DNA of 64,000 nt from Kryptolebias marmoratus. Its lineage: Eukaryota; Chordata; Actinopteri; Cyprinodontiformes; Rivulidae. Made by a program: the position numbers and the translations under genes. Position 1 is the first letter of the stretch; each line of letters opens with the position of its first letter. The stretch is taken from positions 4,227,157-4,291,156 of the forward strand of contig NC_051435.1 of NCBI RefSeq assembly GCF_001649575.2, read 5' to 3'. Below, piece after piece: positions 33,672 to 46,791 of the stretch. Under the pieces are notes generated by a model. That model had not been told where the DNA came from. It did no database searches and saw nothing but the letters and a program-made list of their open reading frames with translations.

Positions 33672-36600
33672 TTACTGGAATGTAATCAGGTACTCAGGAT
33701 AGGCCTGGATGTCATGGAAGACCACAAACATGCTGGGGTTGGACGCATTGTCCACAACACTGTCGTACAGATAAACAGAGTTGGTCCCCTTGGATGGTGG
33801 TGCGATCAAGTGTTGTTGCCCAAGGGTGAAGTCCCCCGTCAGCACTCGGCAGAGGTACATGAACTTCTCTTTATTTTGATTGGGCTTGGAGTAGGTGTCC
33901 TGGGCAGAGTAACTGGCCTTCACAGCAAAGTATGACCCATTTCCATAACACGCAGCTGAAAATGGAAAAACACAAGGTCAGCAGGTTGATCTTTGACACA
34001 ACAGAAGTTTCATGAAGCTGTTAAGAACAGTAGAAATATAATGATGTAAAAATGTTCCCTTTGAGAAATCAAGAACTCTAATTAGGACTTCATCCCTCAA
34101 AATGGGACTGGCTATTGTCTCAGCAAGTTCATAATTAGCAATTATGTCATGGGCAAACTAAAATATTTGGGGTCATTAGACCAAACTTTAAACATGACAG
34201 GAATGAGACTTTGGACACAGACACTAAAAAAGTGTCAAGATTATCAGACAACTGTTTTTTTCTTGAACTGGAGAACCACCAGATGTCTCACCGTTCTTTC
34301 CTGCGTAACTCCTATTGAAGCCCTGTTCGTTGATAATGGGTATGGTGGATTCACAGGTGCCGTGGAAGAGGCGTCTCTCATTGTTCTGGTGGCCATTTCT
34401 CGTCTCCAGTTCTGACTTTTTGATCTCAAGACCCTTCCACAGTCCAGGATTCTGGATCCTCTTAATCTAAAATCAGGGACATGGATTTACAGTATGTGTA
34501 TTCTACATCGGGTTTATCACTTTTACATTCTCATTTTATTCTGTCAAGTGCACTAGAAATAACATAACACATTTCAGATGACTCCTCTGGAAGCACATGT
34601 TTAAGGGCAGTTGCAACAAGGTGATACTACATCAATATTAGTGAACATGTTACCTTGGTAACGGGTCGATTACATGTGGCCTGGAACAGCTTAAGAACTT
34701 CAGCGTACTCTTCTGTCCCAGATTGGATTTCAACACACAGACAAGTGGTGCCGGGTGGCATAGCATCCCAATCCTCAGGAATATCAGTATCTGGAAGATA
34801 AATAAATAATTGTTGTTTGTTGAGACATTGTTTTTCGGGAGAGAAAACGTTAATAATGTGCGACAAAAATAAAATTTTTTTTTTTTTTTGTTTGCTTGTT
34901 TTTGTGTGAATTACCTTTAAATTTGTCAATTCGTTTTATCTGCAGGCTGTTTCCCTTGCTGTCAGTGGCAGGTCCTTTTGGCATCGTCACAGTGTAGACT
35001 TGGCCCTTGATTGTAACACTTACATTTGGTAGTTCCTTCTCCAATGCCTGCTCAAGCAAGTAGTTAGTCATTACATCAAAACTCTGAAACTGAAGCCCTT
35101 GTGACTGGTACTGCCAATCTGCCACTGCGCTCGCCAATTCCCATTTCTTTTTCATCTCCTGTCCACTTCTCACCTTCCTCAGCATATTATCTATCTCACC
35201 GTGAGCTTTGAGCACATCCTTACTGAGACCTTCAATGATGACTGAGACTTGGCTGTTCTTGTTCTCAGTACTAATGCTCACAGACATGTTCTTCTGGATG
35301 TCAATGATATGCTGCAAGTCTGCAGCAGAGAAGTTTAGGATGTCATTGTCGGTAATGTGGGCGATGGTTATGTCATCAGAAATTAAGTTGCTTATCCTCT
35401 TTTTAGCTGCATTGACATTAGCCTGTGAGGCACCACAGATGTGGAAATCCGCAGATTTTGGTTTGACTGTCTCAATGATGACATCCTCCTTTTTCTTGGG
35501 CTCTTCTGGATGTTCAGAAACAAAAAATGCTGTAAAAGAAACACAACCCAACATTAGAATTTCACATTTATAAACTGACGATGTTCCTAACAGAAAACAA
35601 CAACAAAAAAAAAATCAAAGTTTTCTTTTCTATATTTACCCTTGATCTTCTGGAATGCTTTGCCAATGATTCCCGCTGTATCCTTTGGATCTGGGGCTTC
35701 CCTTTGCTGCATACTGGTTTGGAAATCACTCAGCATATGCTGCTGGAAAATTACTATTCGGATTAAAGTCAAGGCACTGGAAGCATTTTGGCTCATCACA
35801 TCAATCACTCCATCTAACATGGAGTCTGCCACCTGTTTTGCCTGGACGTTGCCTTGACCTAGAAAGGTACAACATGAAGAAAAGACTCAATTCAGTTCAC
35901 CTTTTTACATTATATTATACCAATTCACAACAAGAGTCATTTCAAGACTATACAGACAAGGTTCATTAAAACAAATTATTATACATGCACTGACTGGTTA
36001 TAAATATAACAAGTAGTCAGTGAATGTGTTACTTCAAGTTGAGACCATGTTTTAATAAAGAGATTCATATTTCATATATAAGTTCTCTTATTGGCTTCCT
36101 GTTTAATGGCATTTGTGAGGGAGTCTTCAAAATGTCTCTAAAAGTTCTCAATTTGCTTGTGTGAGTCGCAGAGGCTGAAAGTCTTGAAGCTTGAGTTTTG
36201 AACATGATCAAAAAGTTCATGCAACAAAATTTCTCTCAAAATAGTGGCAACATTGTTGCATCTCAAACCCATCCCTTCTCAGTTTTCTCAAACTGGTCTC
36301 AAACCCTTCTCAACTTAGTTTCTGTAAGATCTAGAGCGTTAGATTGTATTTTGACACATGCATGGGACCTCTACTTTGACAGAGCTCCCATGCAACAAAA
36401 ATAAATAAATAAAGTGCATAGCAGTTTTGCAGTTTTATAAGCTGTGCACATGAAAATAGGTTGTTTTTCAAAAATTGGCTGTGCAAAATGCAACCACAGG
36501 GCTTCCTAGTCACTTGGTGAGACTGCAACTCAAAATTTGCCTATTTTCTTGTAATTTTGAGTCTCCAACAGTTGCAGCCCTGTGAGCAACTACCCTTACT

Positions 36601-39600
36601 TCAACACAGCACTTAGCTCTTAAAACAGTGGTTTACTTATGGCTCTGAGAATAGGGAAAAAACAGAATGGGAAGCAGAGCTTCTAGATATTAGACACTCA
36701 CTAAGTGTTGTGGAACTAGCTCTCAGTTTTGGTTTGGGCGGCTGATACCTCGTTTCCTTTTAAGACGAGTGTTGCTTTTTGATAGAGAAGAATCTTGGGT
36801 TTCCACATACCACAGAACACAGAACAAGGCTTCTGCGAATGCCCAACAACACACTGGGGTTTTCCACCCAACCGTCAAAGCCTTACAATCCTACTTCACA
36901 GTGGTTCCAAAAATATAACACGGCAGTGCATGTGACATGGGGGCTCATTGCTTCAATTCTTAATGTAATGCTAGGAAGGTTTGAAGACTGGAGTTATTTT
37001 AAGATGACAAAATCCACTTGGTTACACTTGGACAAGCCAATATTAGCTCGTTAATACCATTCAAAACACAATTCAATCACTAAAAGTGCAATAAGCTGCA
37101 GTTTAAAACTTACAAAACCAGAAATAAGCCAAGTTTAGCCAACAACTTGTGTTTTAATAAGTGTGCTAGACCTGTTCGTAACACTCACCTGTGCCAATGG
37201 CAGGAAAGGAAATGGAGGTGTGGGAGTTTTTCACACACAACTGAAGTGCTTCCTTTACACTTGTGTTGATTTTTACTGGGTCAGTCTGTCCGACCAGGTG
37301 GAGGATCTTCTTAGACTTCAGGTTACCTGGCTGTGTCATTATCATGCCTGAATTGGGCTGGGAACCTGTGTGTATGAATAGCGAATCTGATTTTGTGAGT
37401 TTGTTTATTCCAGTCTTCTTTCTGAATTATCTTAGGCAATCACTACAGAACTGGATTAACTATCAACTCAGTAGACTGTAAATGTTACAAAGCAAGAATA
37501 TTGTTATACTAATGTTGGCATCAATTTTGATTAAGGTGTCAAAGTTCTTTTCTTACCCAGGAATTGGCATTCTTCCCTAACAGCCAGACCAGCTGCATCC
37601 AGAATGGCCTTAGAAACTCCTGGGGAGGAAAACAGAAAATTACTTTTAATTGAAATTATTGAGTTATGATAATGTGGACGAATACTTTTTATTAATCTTA
37701 TCATTTATAGATATAAAGCAATTCTAGCAGATGTTGCTGTTGAGCAGCTCGATATGTACAAGAAGATCCACAGCAGATACTTCTATTTCTTATCTACAGT
37801 GTGTTAGAAGCAGACAGGAGTGAGCTTTACTAAGTGTGGATCCTGAACATGTTCACTTTGGACATTAGAAATATTCCAGCACTCAATATGTTTTACCTGA
37901 CTGAAGAGAAAAGTCCTCATTTGAAGAGTTGACAATGACATCAGTGGTCTCCTTGGTTATATCTCCAGATACTACTTGCACCGTCACGTTTCCCATTTTA
38001 GTTTCATGCATTCCTGGACTGGAGGTGACTTTAGAGAAGGCACCTACCCGCAGACATAAACAGGACATATGTCATATGTAACTGTAATTAATGTTGAAAA
38101 ATCAACTGTAAATAAAATATTATGTGAATTGAAACTTTAGTTTTACTTGCATTAAGTATAAAAGGCCCTTTTGGTCTAGAAAACATTTTTCCCTTAATGT
38201 CTGTAACTGAAATGCATCATTCCTGCACATGAATCTTTCATATTTAACTGAAACTGAGAAAAAAAAGTGGACAAAATTCATTGTAGCCTACCTGCTGTAC
38301 TCTGTGAGGAGCTTGTAGACGTCAAACTACCTGAGGCATTGGGAAACCTCTTTATAAATTCATCACTGAACGCCTGGAGATAGAATTTGATATATATATT
38401 TTAAGAATAAACATAAACAGCATCAATACAACAGTGTAAATATGTTAAAGATTGCTGTGTTTACCTGAATAGTTTGTGCATCTTTGGGATAAAGAACGAT
38501 CGCGACCTTCTTTAGGTGCTTGGGTGGTGTCTGGCTGCTAAAGTCTAGGATTTTATCCAGCATCAAGGACACAACGAGGTCTTTTGGAAAACTCAAGTTT
38601 CCAGTACCAATAGCCGGGAATGATATGGAGGCCAAATTAGTTTTCTCTGCCATGTCCAAGCACTCCTTAAAGATCCCGCTTAAGGTCTAGAAGACACAAC
38701 ATGAACAATGTGATCTAAGTGCAGTTTTACTGAGGATTAAATCTGAAGTACACTTTTGGTGGTGTACTTTCAAGAAATCAGTAAATACACAATGTATAAC
38801 CTACTTTTTCCGCTGTGCCTTGGCCCTTATCCCAGCTAGGGGCAACTACATGGAATACTTTCTTGCTCTTCAGCTTGCAGCCGTCAGTAACAATGACCTC
38901 ACCATGCGTTCCTTTAGGGTTTTGGTCAGTAACCAGTTGCTGGAGCTTGGGTCCAGCCGCAGCCAAGATGGCATTTGAAACTGCCCCTCTATTCAACGCA
39001 AGATCATCAAACACTGTGTTCACTATCACCTCTGTCTGAAAATGAGAAAAATCACTGTTATAAGTAATGTTTTCACAACATATTCTTCATGCAACAAACA
39101 AGTCAAAAATCAGTGGTTTTTGTGTGAGTTAGGAAAGATATCTCAATCCTCAGAAATCTATTAGGGTTTTGAGGACATTTTTAACAAAGCATAGTAATGA
39201 CACAATCAAAAATTACCTTGGCAGCTTCAATCTGTCCTTTTTTAAGAATGATTTCCAGGCCCTCTTTAGTTTGCACACGACACAAGCTTTGGCTAAGTAC
39301 AGGTAACTTCACTTGTGGAGGTTTAATAAGTTTGGGAAGAGAAGCTGGTTGAGGAGGATGAACACCCTGATTTCCAAACTCCTGCTTGATGGCATCTTCC
39401 ATAACCTTAACAACAGTGTCCTTGTTGTCCACCAGATGGATCTTCTTCAGTGTGTTGTCATCGGCTTTCTCATCGCAGTATTCCTTCACTGCTCTGACGA
39501 TGGTAAACACACACAGATTGAGGGGAAAGCCAAGGCCTCTGCTGATGGCAGGAAGAGCCACAGAAAGGCAGCCTTGTCTTTCAGCAAGTTCTAAGCTTTC

Positions 39601-42600
39601 TTTAACAGTTCTTTTTAATTGTGCCTCGGCCTTCATGGATTTAGCCTTTTCGAATTTTGGCCCCACAGCATGAATGATGTTTTTGCAGCAAAGCTGTCCC
39701 CCAGCACCAGTTATGACACAATTTCCAGGTTTCAGCTTTCCTTTTGTGGTAATTATTTTGTTGCATTCACTCTGTAGCTGTGGGCCAGCAGCTTTTAAAA
39801 GTGCTCCTGCAAGACCTCCATTGTGGTTCAAGTCTTCATTAGAAGGATTGATAACGGCATCCACAGGGTAAGTGCACATATCTGCCTTAAAAACAGCTAT
39901 TTCCACTCCATCAGCAGTCTGAATTTGGTAAACAGATTTTTGCACGTGTACAAAGTCATCCTGTTCTTCAACCAGCTGGACCAAGCAACCAGTTTCATTC
40001 TTGATTAAGGGAACATACATGGTTTCTTTCTTTATAAACAACTTATTTGCTCCAGGTTTTGAAACTTTAAATGGTTCAAAGAACACAGAGTAGACTATAT
40101 CTTCCACAATGTTCTTGTACTGTTTTACAGCAGCTCTGGGACCACTGAGGATGATGGCTTCCTTTACATATGACACGTCCACGTTGCTTTCCAACTGCTT
40201 CAACAATGATGGCAACGTGGTCTGACTTTGAAGGTATTCAATGATGAGATCTGCCTCAACAGCAATATTTTCTTCATCATGAGAATTCTGTGTTAAAAAG
40301 TCCTCTAGTTCATTGCTAACTTTAGTGACACTATCCTTGTGACCGGACACCACAACCTTTTGTGGTGTGGTGTAGATCCGACTTTTTTTGCCTGACTCAC
40401 TGTTGGCACTTTCCAACTGACTGACCAGGTGCTGCCACTCTGGCATCTTCAGGACTTTATTGTCTTCAACATCAATGTGTTGAGAAATCAGCAGCTGCTT
40501 CAGATGGTCTTGAGCATCCAGTATTTCCCTGTCAGAAACAGCAATGAGCTGTATACTATGTGCACTGATCTCCAACGCTGCATTTATGGCATAAGCTGTG
40601 AGAAGAGCATCTGTAAGGTCCTCTTGTTGCTCATCTTTCATCGTGTCAAACAAATATGTATCTACTTCTAAATTCTGCCGCTTTAATGTGAACATTGCAT
40701 CATTTATCACTTTGCTTGCATCAATAATCTCATCCACAAAGCCAGTTACTTTCACGACACTATTCAGTTTGTCATAGGACACTTTGAGCTCTGGGCACAC
40801 TTGTTTAAGTTTGTCCTTTAGACCATCTTGGGAAAGAATGTGGAAAAGTGGCGGTGACACTTTGATATCTTGGGTTTTGCTTAATTTCTCCCTCCGCACA
40901 ATTTGTTGTGCCTTGTTAAGGACTTCTGTAAGAGGTTTCTCTAATCTGTTGACATCAGTCACAAGGCCAGCCACAGATAAGACACCACTGGCTTTATCAG
41001 GTACTACAACCACATCTTCATTCTGAAGTGTCTGTTTGATTTTCTCCTCAGACTCTTTCCATACCTCTGACTCTAGGGAGAGCTTGAAGGCTTTAAATTT
41101 TGACATAGCTTGTGCGAAGGCTGACTTCACAGTGTTTGCCCACTCTTTAATGATGGTTTTGGCATCCTTTTCCTTTAGTATTGAAGGTGTAGGGCTCAGG
41201 CGCACAGTTGACTGATCAAGGGTTATGTTGCAGAAATGTTTAGCCAAGTCACAACGAACTGTCTCTGCTGCAGCTTTGTTGTTTTTTAGATATGTAAGAA
41301 CTGCACCATCAATGGGTTCAGAGATGGCAGCAGGAAGTTTTGGTGAGGGCTTATCTTTGCCATAAAGGGCTACTCCCAAAGACTTATAAAATGGATAGAC
41401 TTTGAATTCTTCCTTTTTTATTTTATGTTTTTTATTGAGGACTGTCCTAGCATCTGTAGAGGAAAAAAATAAACTGTCACACTCAACAGTCCTATGATGG
41501 TGTAATTACTTTTGTGTGATTGGATTAAATACTGCAAAATACAGTGCAAATGAAATACCTTGAGGGTTCTTAAATGTGATGATAGCAGACTGTTCAGCTT
41601 CATTAATCCTGACATCTTCCACATCCCCTCCTTCATTCTCAAAGTGGAGCTCAACTACGTCTACATTGCAGTTTGGAATGCCTTCAGCCACGACTTGCTC
41701 CGTGACTTCAAGAGGACGAACTGACAGTTTCATCCTCGTGAACATCCTGTTTTTAGGACACTTTGCTATAAAGTCAGAGTTATCTGTGAAACAGTAGAAG
41801 AGGAAGACATGTTGGTGAAAACCTAACCTGGTTTGTTCTCAAAAGGAAAAAGAAAAACATTGAGATTTTTGAAACTGTATACTGAGTGGGTACCTTTTCC
41901 ATTCTGGAAAGTCACAACGCCACATGAGCCCTCGGGAATGACTTCCAAAGTGAAAAGGGAGGCAGTTGTAGAAGTAAGATCCTTTATAACATTCTCCACT
42001 AGCATCTCCAAGAATTCCTGGTTTACAGAATCGGGAATGTTTTCTAAAACAGCCGAGGTGGAGCACAGCTCCTCGTCTGTTGCATCGTCTGCTGCATCAT
42101 CTCTGCCTTTTGCCTCTGCCTGAGCTTCTTTCACAGGTGTACATTTATCAGCAGCTGGAGGTTTGCTGGTCTCTGAAACATCCGCTGTTCAGGAGATGTG
42201 AAAGATGTATTACTGAAGTCTCCCAGAATAAAATTTAGCATTGTAAGAAGTTAGCTCTAAATCTTTTACTAAGTAAAGCCACTTAAAACAGTTCAAGATG
42301 TTTCTCTGTTGAAGTTTCCTGAAACTATTACGCCACTAGCTGGATATTCTGGATATAAATTACAACTTAGAGTTTTGAGGAGTGGCTTTAACATTTTTTA
42401 CATCAACGTGACGATGAAACAGTCTGACATCACTGAGCTGCGGTAATTTCATTTCTTGTAATCGATTATATCATTTACTCTTAAACCAAATCCACCAAAG
42501 TTGAAACAAACAACAAGTTGTGACAACGGAAGGAGGAAGCTTTTGTGTAAAGAAACTAAAATGAAACTAAATCTGTGCAAAGAACTTTGGCACAACTTGG

Positions 42601-45362
42601 CTTCTCTGGCAGCAACACATTTTTAAAAAGGCAGGACAGGGGTAATAAAAGGCTGTAAAAATAAGTTGTATAAAGAAAGAAACAGCTAGAGGAGGATTTT
42701 GCAACTAAAAAGATTAATTGGCAACAGGTCAGTAAGAGAACTGGGTACAAAAAGAGTTTTTAGAGGCTGAATCTGTAAGAAGTAAAGATGAGCAGAGGTT
42801 CACCAGTCTGAAAAACTGTCTAAAAGTAGTGGAAGAATTTCAAAACAATAATGATATTCCATCATTTTAAGAATCTGGAGAAATCTTTGAGCTCAAAAGG
42901 ATAAAACTGTAATCTCACTGCATTAAAACCAGGTTCTGGTTGTGTTCTGCTCAGGAACCCTTCCATAGATCATTGTCTGTAAACACAGCTCACCGTGCCG
43001 TCCACAAATGCTGCTTAAAGCTCTATCAGGCAAAGAAGAAGCTTCTCTGAAGTCTTCTATGGACCAAAGCTCATTTCAAATGGACTGAGGCAAAGAGGAG
43101 AACTGTTCTGAGGTCAGATGGATCCAAACCATCCAGCCTGTTATCAAAGCCTGCCTCTCTGATGGTATGGGGGTGCATTAGTGCCTCTGGCAAAAAGTAT
43201 CTAAAGGTTTTAAAACATCTGCTCCCATCCAGAACTGTTAAACAGCTAGAATCCTCTACAGACAGAATGGGACACCATTCCCTCTAAAACCTCCAGCAGC
43301 TGCTCTCCTCAGGTCCAGATGTTTACAGACTGATGGTAGAAGAAGAGGAGATGCTTCAAAGTTGGAAACATCTGGAGCAAATTTTTGAGATGTGTTGTTG
43401 CCATCAAATTTAAAATTCTTTTTTTTTCTATAAATGGTACAATTCATTAGTTTAAAAATTTTATATGTTTAAAATGCTTCATTTTGGATAAAATATGGGT
43501 TTATGAGCTTCACAAATCCTTGTATTCTATTTATTTTTTACATTTTAGACAATGTTCCAACTTTATTAGAAATAGCATTATCTGCCAAAAATAATGATAG
43601 AAGAGTAAATATCAGGTAAATAATTAGATTTTTTATGTATTTGTTGTGTTAGATATAAAACATAGTTTATTTGTGACAAACAATCTATCAATGTGAGCGT
43701 GTTTCCGTTTTACTTACATTTCTTGCTGCCTCCATCAGATGAATCCTCCTGTAGAAAATAAAGGTAAAAACAATCTGTATTACTCATGTTTTAATGTCCC
43801 GTTCAGATACTTTCACTTTCACCTCCAGAGTGAATTTCCCTTCATAAATGGAGTATTCTGATATTCATTCGGGTGTTCGGGGTCATGCACTCGCTCTCAG
43901 CACGCCCCCAGCACGCCCCCAGCTTACAGCTCTATTAAAGGTGATACCAAAGACTTACCTGGGCAGCAGCCCAGAATGTGATTATCTGTTTTAATGGATG
44001 AATGTTTTCCAATTGGTGCAAGCCCAATTCACTGGAAAGAGTTTTACTTTGTTGATTAACTTCTTTATGGTTTCTGCTTATCTCAATCAGACTGTTTACA
44101 GTTTTTAAGTCGGTACAGTTTCAGAGTTTTACTAAATGACTTCCTTCTGTAATTCTGAGCCAACATGCTTTCTGAATATATATTTCTTTGTTGAAGACTG
44201 AAGCAGTGTTGCTGTTTTATGCAATTAGTTTGTACTTTTACTTTCACCTTTAGGTGATGTGAACTTTACGAAACAACCTGATGTTTTTCATTAAATCAGG
44301 TAGCAGGTGCAGGTTGTTTTTTTAAACCAAAACCATGTAGTTGCATTTTATTTTGCTCTGTGTGATCTGAATAAATTAAGATGATGCAGCACTGCTTATT
44401 TTGTTGGTTGATATTCTATATATTGACCTTTTTTCTCTCAATGTTAATGACACTAAAATGACCGAGCAGAGCCTCTAACATAGGCAGAGTTTAGATGTTA
44501 CCTTAAAGTTAAGAGTAGCTCTGATCTGATTCTTTAGAAACCTTAAAAGGTAATAATCAACACTGCATTTTGTATAAATTATAAAAAAACAAGTTCAACA
44601 GGGCCCCAAATAGCTGTAGGCCACCTCCTTAATCCTGCCCTGGTTGTAAAATAAATGAGGAAATAAGAGGAGCAGAAATACCAGCCAGCACGTGATTGTT
44701 TCCAGTAAAGACAGGAGCAGACTCTAAACCAAACCCAAACAGATAAACAACAAGAAAATAAGCACGAATCTTTAACAGAAGATACTGAAATAAAGGAAGG
44801 ATAAAGATAAATAAAATACACACAAAGAAAAACAAGAGAACAGCAGCTGTGGGAGAGTTTCATCCCCTCCGGAAACAAACAGTCTGTTCACGCAGACAGG
44901 TGGTTTGTTTGTTTGTTTGTTTGTTTGTTTGGCTGACTCTGAATGTTTCTGTGTTTACCTGAGTTGTTTCCTGCTCAGAGGGGAGGCGGACTGTCATCTT
45001 CAGCAGGCCTGTCTCCAGGTTGATCTGATGCGAGTCTTTGCGCAGGACACGTCTCTGGTCTGTGAGGGGGGGACAACAACAACAACAACCCAGAATTAAA
45101 AACAACAACAACAACACCAGGCTGAAGCCACAGTGAGTCCTGCAGCAGTGACAGGCTCAGGGCTCAGGGCTCAGGGTGGAAACAAACCTTCCTCGGAGCG
45201 GAAGCGCAGCAGCGCGGTGCTGCTGCCGGTCTCATAGTCCACCTCGCAGTCTCCGCCGAGGGACTTCTTGCTCTGAAAATACTTCACCAACTTGTTTTTC
45301 AGCCTCGGAGTGCTGCTTTCCTCCAGCTCCACCAGCAGAGGAAACTCGTAGCCGTCCGCCAT
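33672..45362 (-). CDS. parp14: poly(ADP-ribose) polymerase 14 (macro-PARP), complete
   Basis: Mono-ADP-ribosyltransferase with ADP-ribose-binding macrodomains, known in interferon and cytokine responses. Exons in gene order: 45188-45362, 44959-45059, 43718-43748, 41894-42184, 41559-41783, 39217-41453, 38805-39035, 38465-38686, 38292-38373, 37897-38043, 37557-37619, 37189-37365, 35640-35858, 34915-35529, 34654-34790, 34292-34466, 33672-33955; 1,803 residues (human about 1,801). Residues 1-290 are RRM-like (PLLVELEE start); 300-790 KH-like repeats; macrodomain 1 about 791-969 ([26 protein letters not shown]), 2 about 1001-1171 ([10 protein letters not shown]), 3 about 1210-1390 ([16 protein letters not shown]); WWE about 1535-1603; ART 1612-1803 with [14 protein letters not shown] and YPEYLITF. 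Predicted triad His1686, Tyr1718, Met1785. Start chosen at MADGYEF; an in-frame upstream ATG at 45393-45395 overlaps an ISRE and is less likely. Confidence 0.95.
42550..43575 (+). mobile_element. near full-length Tc1-like transposon fossil in parp14 intron 3
   Basis: Runs from a GGACAGGGGTAATAAAAGGC-like 5' region through ATGAGCAGAGGTTCACCAG (transposase start region), CATTGTCTGTAAACACAGCT, AAAGCTCATTTCAAATGGAC and GATGGTATGGGGGTGCATTA to a 3' end with CAAATCCTTGTATTCTATTT and AATGTTCCAACTTTATTAG. The order is that of a common fish Tc1-like family. Frames are broken throughout. Confidence 0.7.
43809..43823. promoter_or_regulatory. perfect ISRE/IRF motif in parp14 intron 2
   Basis: ACTTTCACTTTCACC, i.e. 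GAAAGTGAAA on the minus strand, fits the IRF consensus GAAANNGAAA exactly. A near match, CTTTTACTTTCACC, lies at 44235-44248, and two direct copies of AGCACGCCCCC follow at about 43898-43920. All lie in intron 2 (43749-44958), whose remainder is AT-rich. Confidence 0.5.
44905..44931. repeat. GTTT tetranucleotide microsatellite
   Basis: About six to seven GTTT units just downstream of parp14 exon 2 (44959-45059) on the coding strand. Confidence 0.85.
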
Positions 45363-45392
45363 GCCGGCTGTCCGCTCCGAAATGCCTGCAAA

Positions 45393-45411
45393 CACTTTCG
45401 CTTTTGTTTCC
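45393..45411. promoter_or_regulatory. ISRE-like element, parp14 side
   Basis: CACTTTCGCTTTTGTTTCC contains TTTCGCTTTT (TTTCNNTTTY). It lies about 31 bases upstream of the parp14 start codon. Confidence 0.5.
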
Positions 45412-45531
45412 TAAGAAATGAAAGGAGCGGTGGTTCGACTCCAGCCCTCCTGCGCCTCAGCGCCTCTCAGACTGCGGCGCAGCAGGAAGGACGGGTTTTC
45501 ACGACATGTTGTTTGAGAAAAAACACTTTTT

Positions 45532-45545
45532 ACTTTCAGTTTTCC
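45532..45545. promoter_or_regulatory. ISRE-like element, parp9 side
   Basis: ACTTTCAGTTTTCC, read on the minus strand as GGAAAACTGAAAGT, a classical IRF element. Confidence 0.55.
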
Positions 45546-45549
45546 ACTC

Positions 45550-45559
45550 GGGGCTTTCC
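45550..45559. promoter_or_regulatory. NF-kappaB-like site
   Basis: GGGGCTTTCC fits GGGRNNYYCC exactly, five bases from an ISRE-like element. Confidence 0.5.
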
Positions 45560-45580
45560 AGCTGAAAGAAGAACAACAAG

Positions 45581-46776
45581 GTGAGATTCTTTTACGTTTA
45601 TTATTGTATTTTTAAAATCTCCTGTCTGGGTTATTATCTGCGTAAAATGACCGAGATAAGTAAAAACAAAATGGTTTCAAACTCGTGTTTGTCGCTCGGA
45701 GCGCGACACACTTTCGTTTTTGATCCAATGCGACGTTTGTTTAAACAATAAAGCAGTCAGAGACATTACAAATCTACTGCAAATCTACACATTTAACCTG
45801 TTTTTTTAACTGCGTAGGTTTACCACACGTGTTGTGAATGATTTGCATGAATGGAAACATGAAGGAAACAGTTTTAAGTTTAAAACTTTATGGTATTAAA
45901 GCCCTTTCAAGATTACCTATTCAAGATTAATCATCTCAATAAGATATGGTACAGTATTTTATTTATCATAAAATATAATAAAACTGTTTCTTTGTTTGTT
46001 TGTTTTTTTTAGGTCAGATTAATGATTACTGAGTGGTTAACCTGCTTTCTGTCTCCCTCTAGTGGAGAAAATCTGAAGTTCAAATGTACTGAAAGTTGAC
46101 TTTTATTACTTATTAAGTTGTTTTCCAGCATGCAGTATTAAGTATAACTATAAACACCAAAGTAAGAGATTAATTTTATATTAAGTGTTGAATTTGATCT
46201 AAATAAAACTAATACAATCTGCTTCCTGTTTAAGGATTCCCGATGCAGATGCTTTCCTGTTTTTGTTGCCTTTTTATAATGATCTAGCCATTCTAGTATG
46301 GTGGGAAGAATAAACATAATATAAAAGTCATGAACTTCTTCTTATTACCCAAACAAAGCACTCGTCAGAAACAACCTGTGAGCTTGACTGATAAATAAAT
46401 AAAAATAAAATAAAAATTTTCAGCCCCAAAAAGGGCTAAACTACAGCAGATAAACAGAGTTTAAAAATCAGAGGAGAATTTAGCTAAAAAACCAAACAAA
46501 CAAACAAAAAAAAAACAGGACCTAAAAGACACATCTAGTTGATCATCTGATGTATATTCTTTAGGAGTCAGCTCCTTGATGTACTTGATGCAAAAAATAC
46601 AATTTTATGGTTCTCAGTCGATGTCCTAAAACATTTTTCTGGGAACTATTAATCAATGGGACTTCAGAAGATTATGTTAAAGTGAAGCTTTTCTGAAGTA
46701 ACTTTTAAAGAAATGATCACTGCTGTAACGGTTGTTTAACTCATGATGTTTAACATTCTGCTTGATGTTTCCACAG
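45581..46776 (+). other. parp9 intron 1
   Basis: Begins GTGAGA and ends CCACAG. AT-rich with short A and AAAC runs; the only notable motif is a reverse CTCF-like CTCCCTCTAGTGGA at 46053-46066 with one core mismatch. No coding sequence seen. Confidence 0.6.
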
Positions 46777-46791
46777 GTATTTTAGGGAACA

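Larger units (their letters stand above)
45363..45580. promoter_or_regulatory. shared bidirectional promoter of parp14 (-) and parp9 (+)
   Basis: Less than 220 bases separate the parp14 start codon from the donor (GTGAGA at 45581) of a predicted non-coding first parp9 exon. The block is CpG-rich and contains ISRE-like CACTTTCGCTTTTGTTTCC (45393-45411), ISRE-like ACTTTCAGTTTTCC (45532-45545) and a perfect kappaB match GGGGCTTTCC (45550-45559). No TATA box seen. Confidence 0.65.

Noticed and set aside
45140..45180. three copies of GGCTCAGG
   Set aside because: Tiny tandem repeat in parp14 intron 1 with no sign of function.
33672..45362. PARP15 or PARP10
   Set aside because: Three macrodomains, WWE and 1,803 residues with RRM/KH repeats are specific to PARP14.
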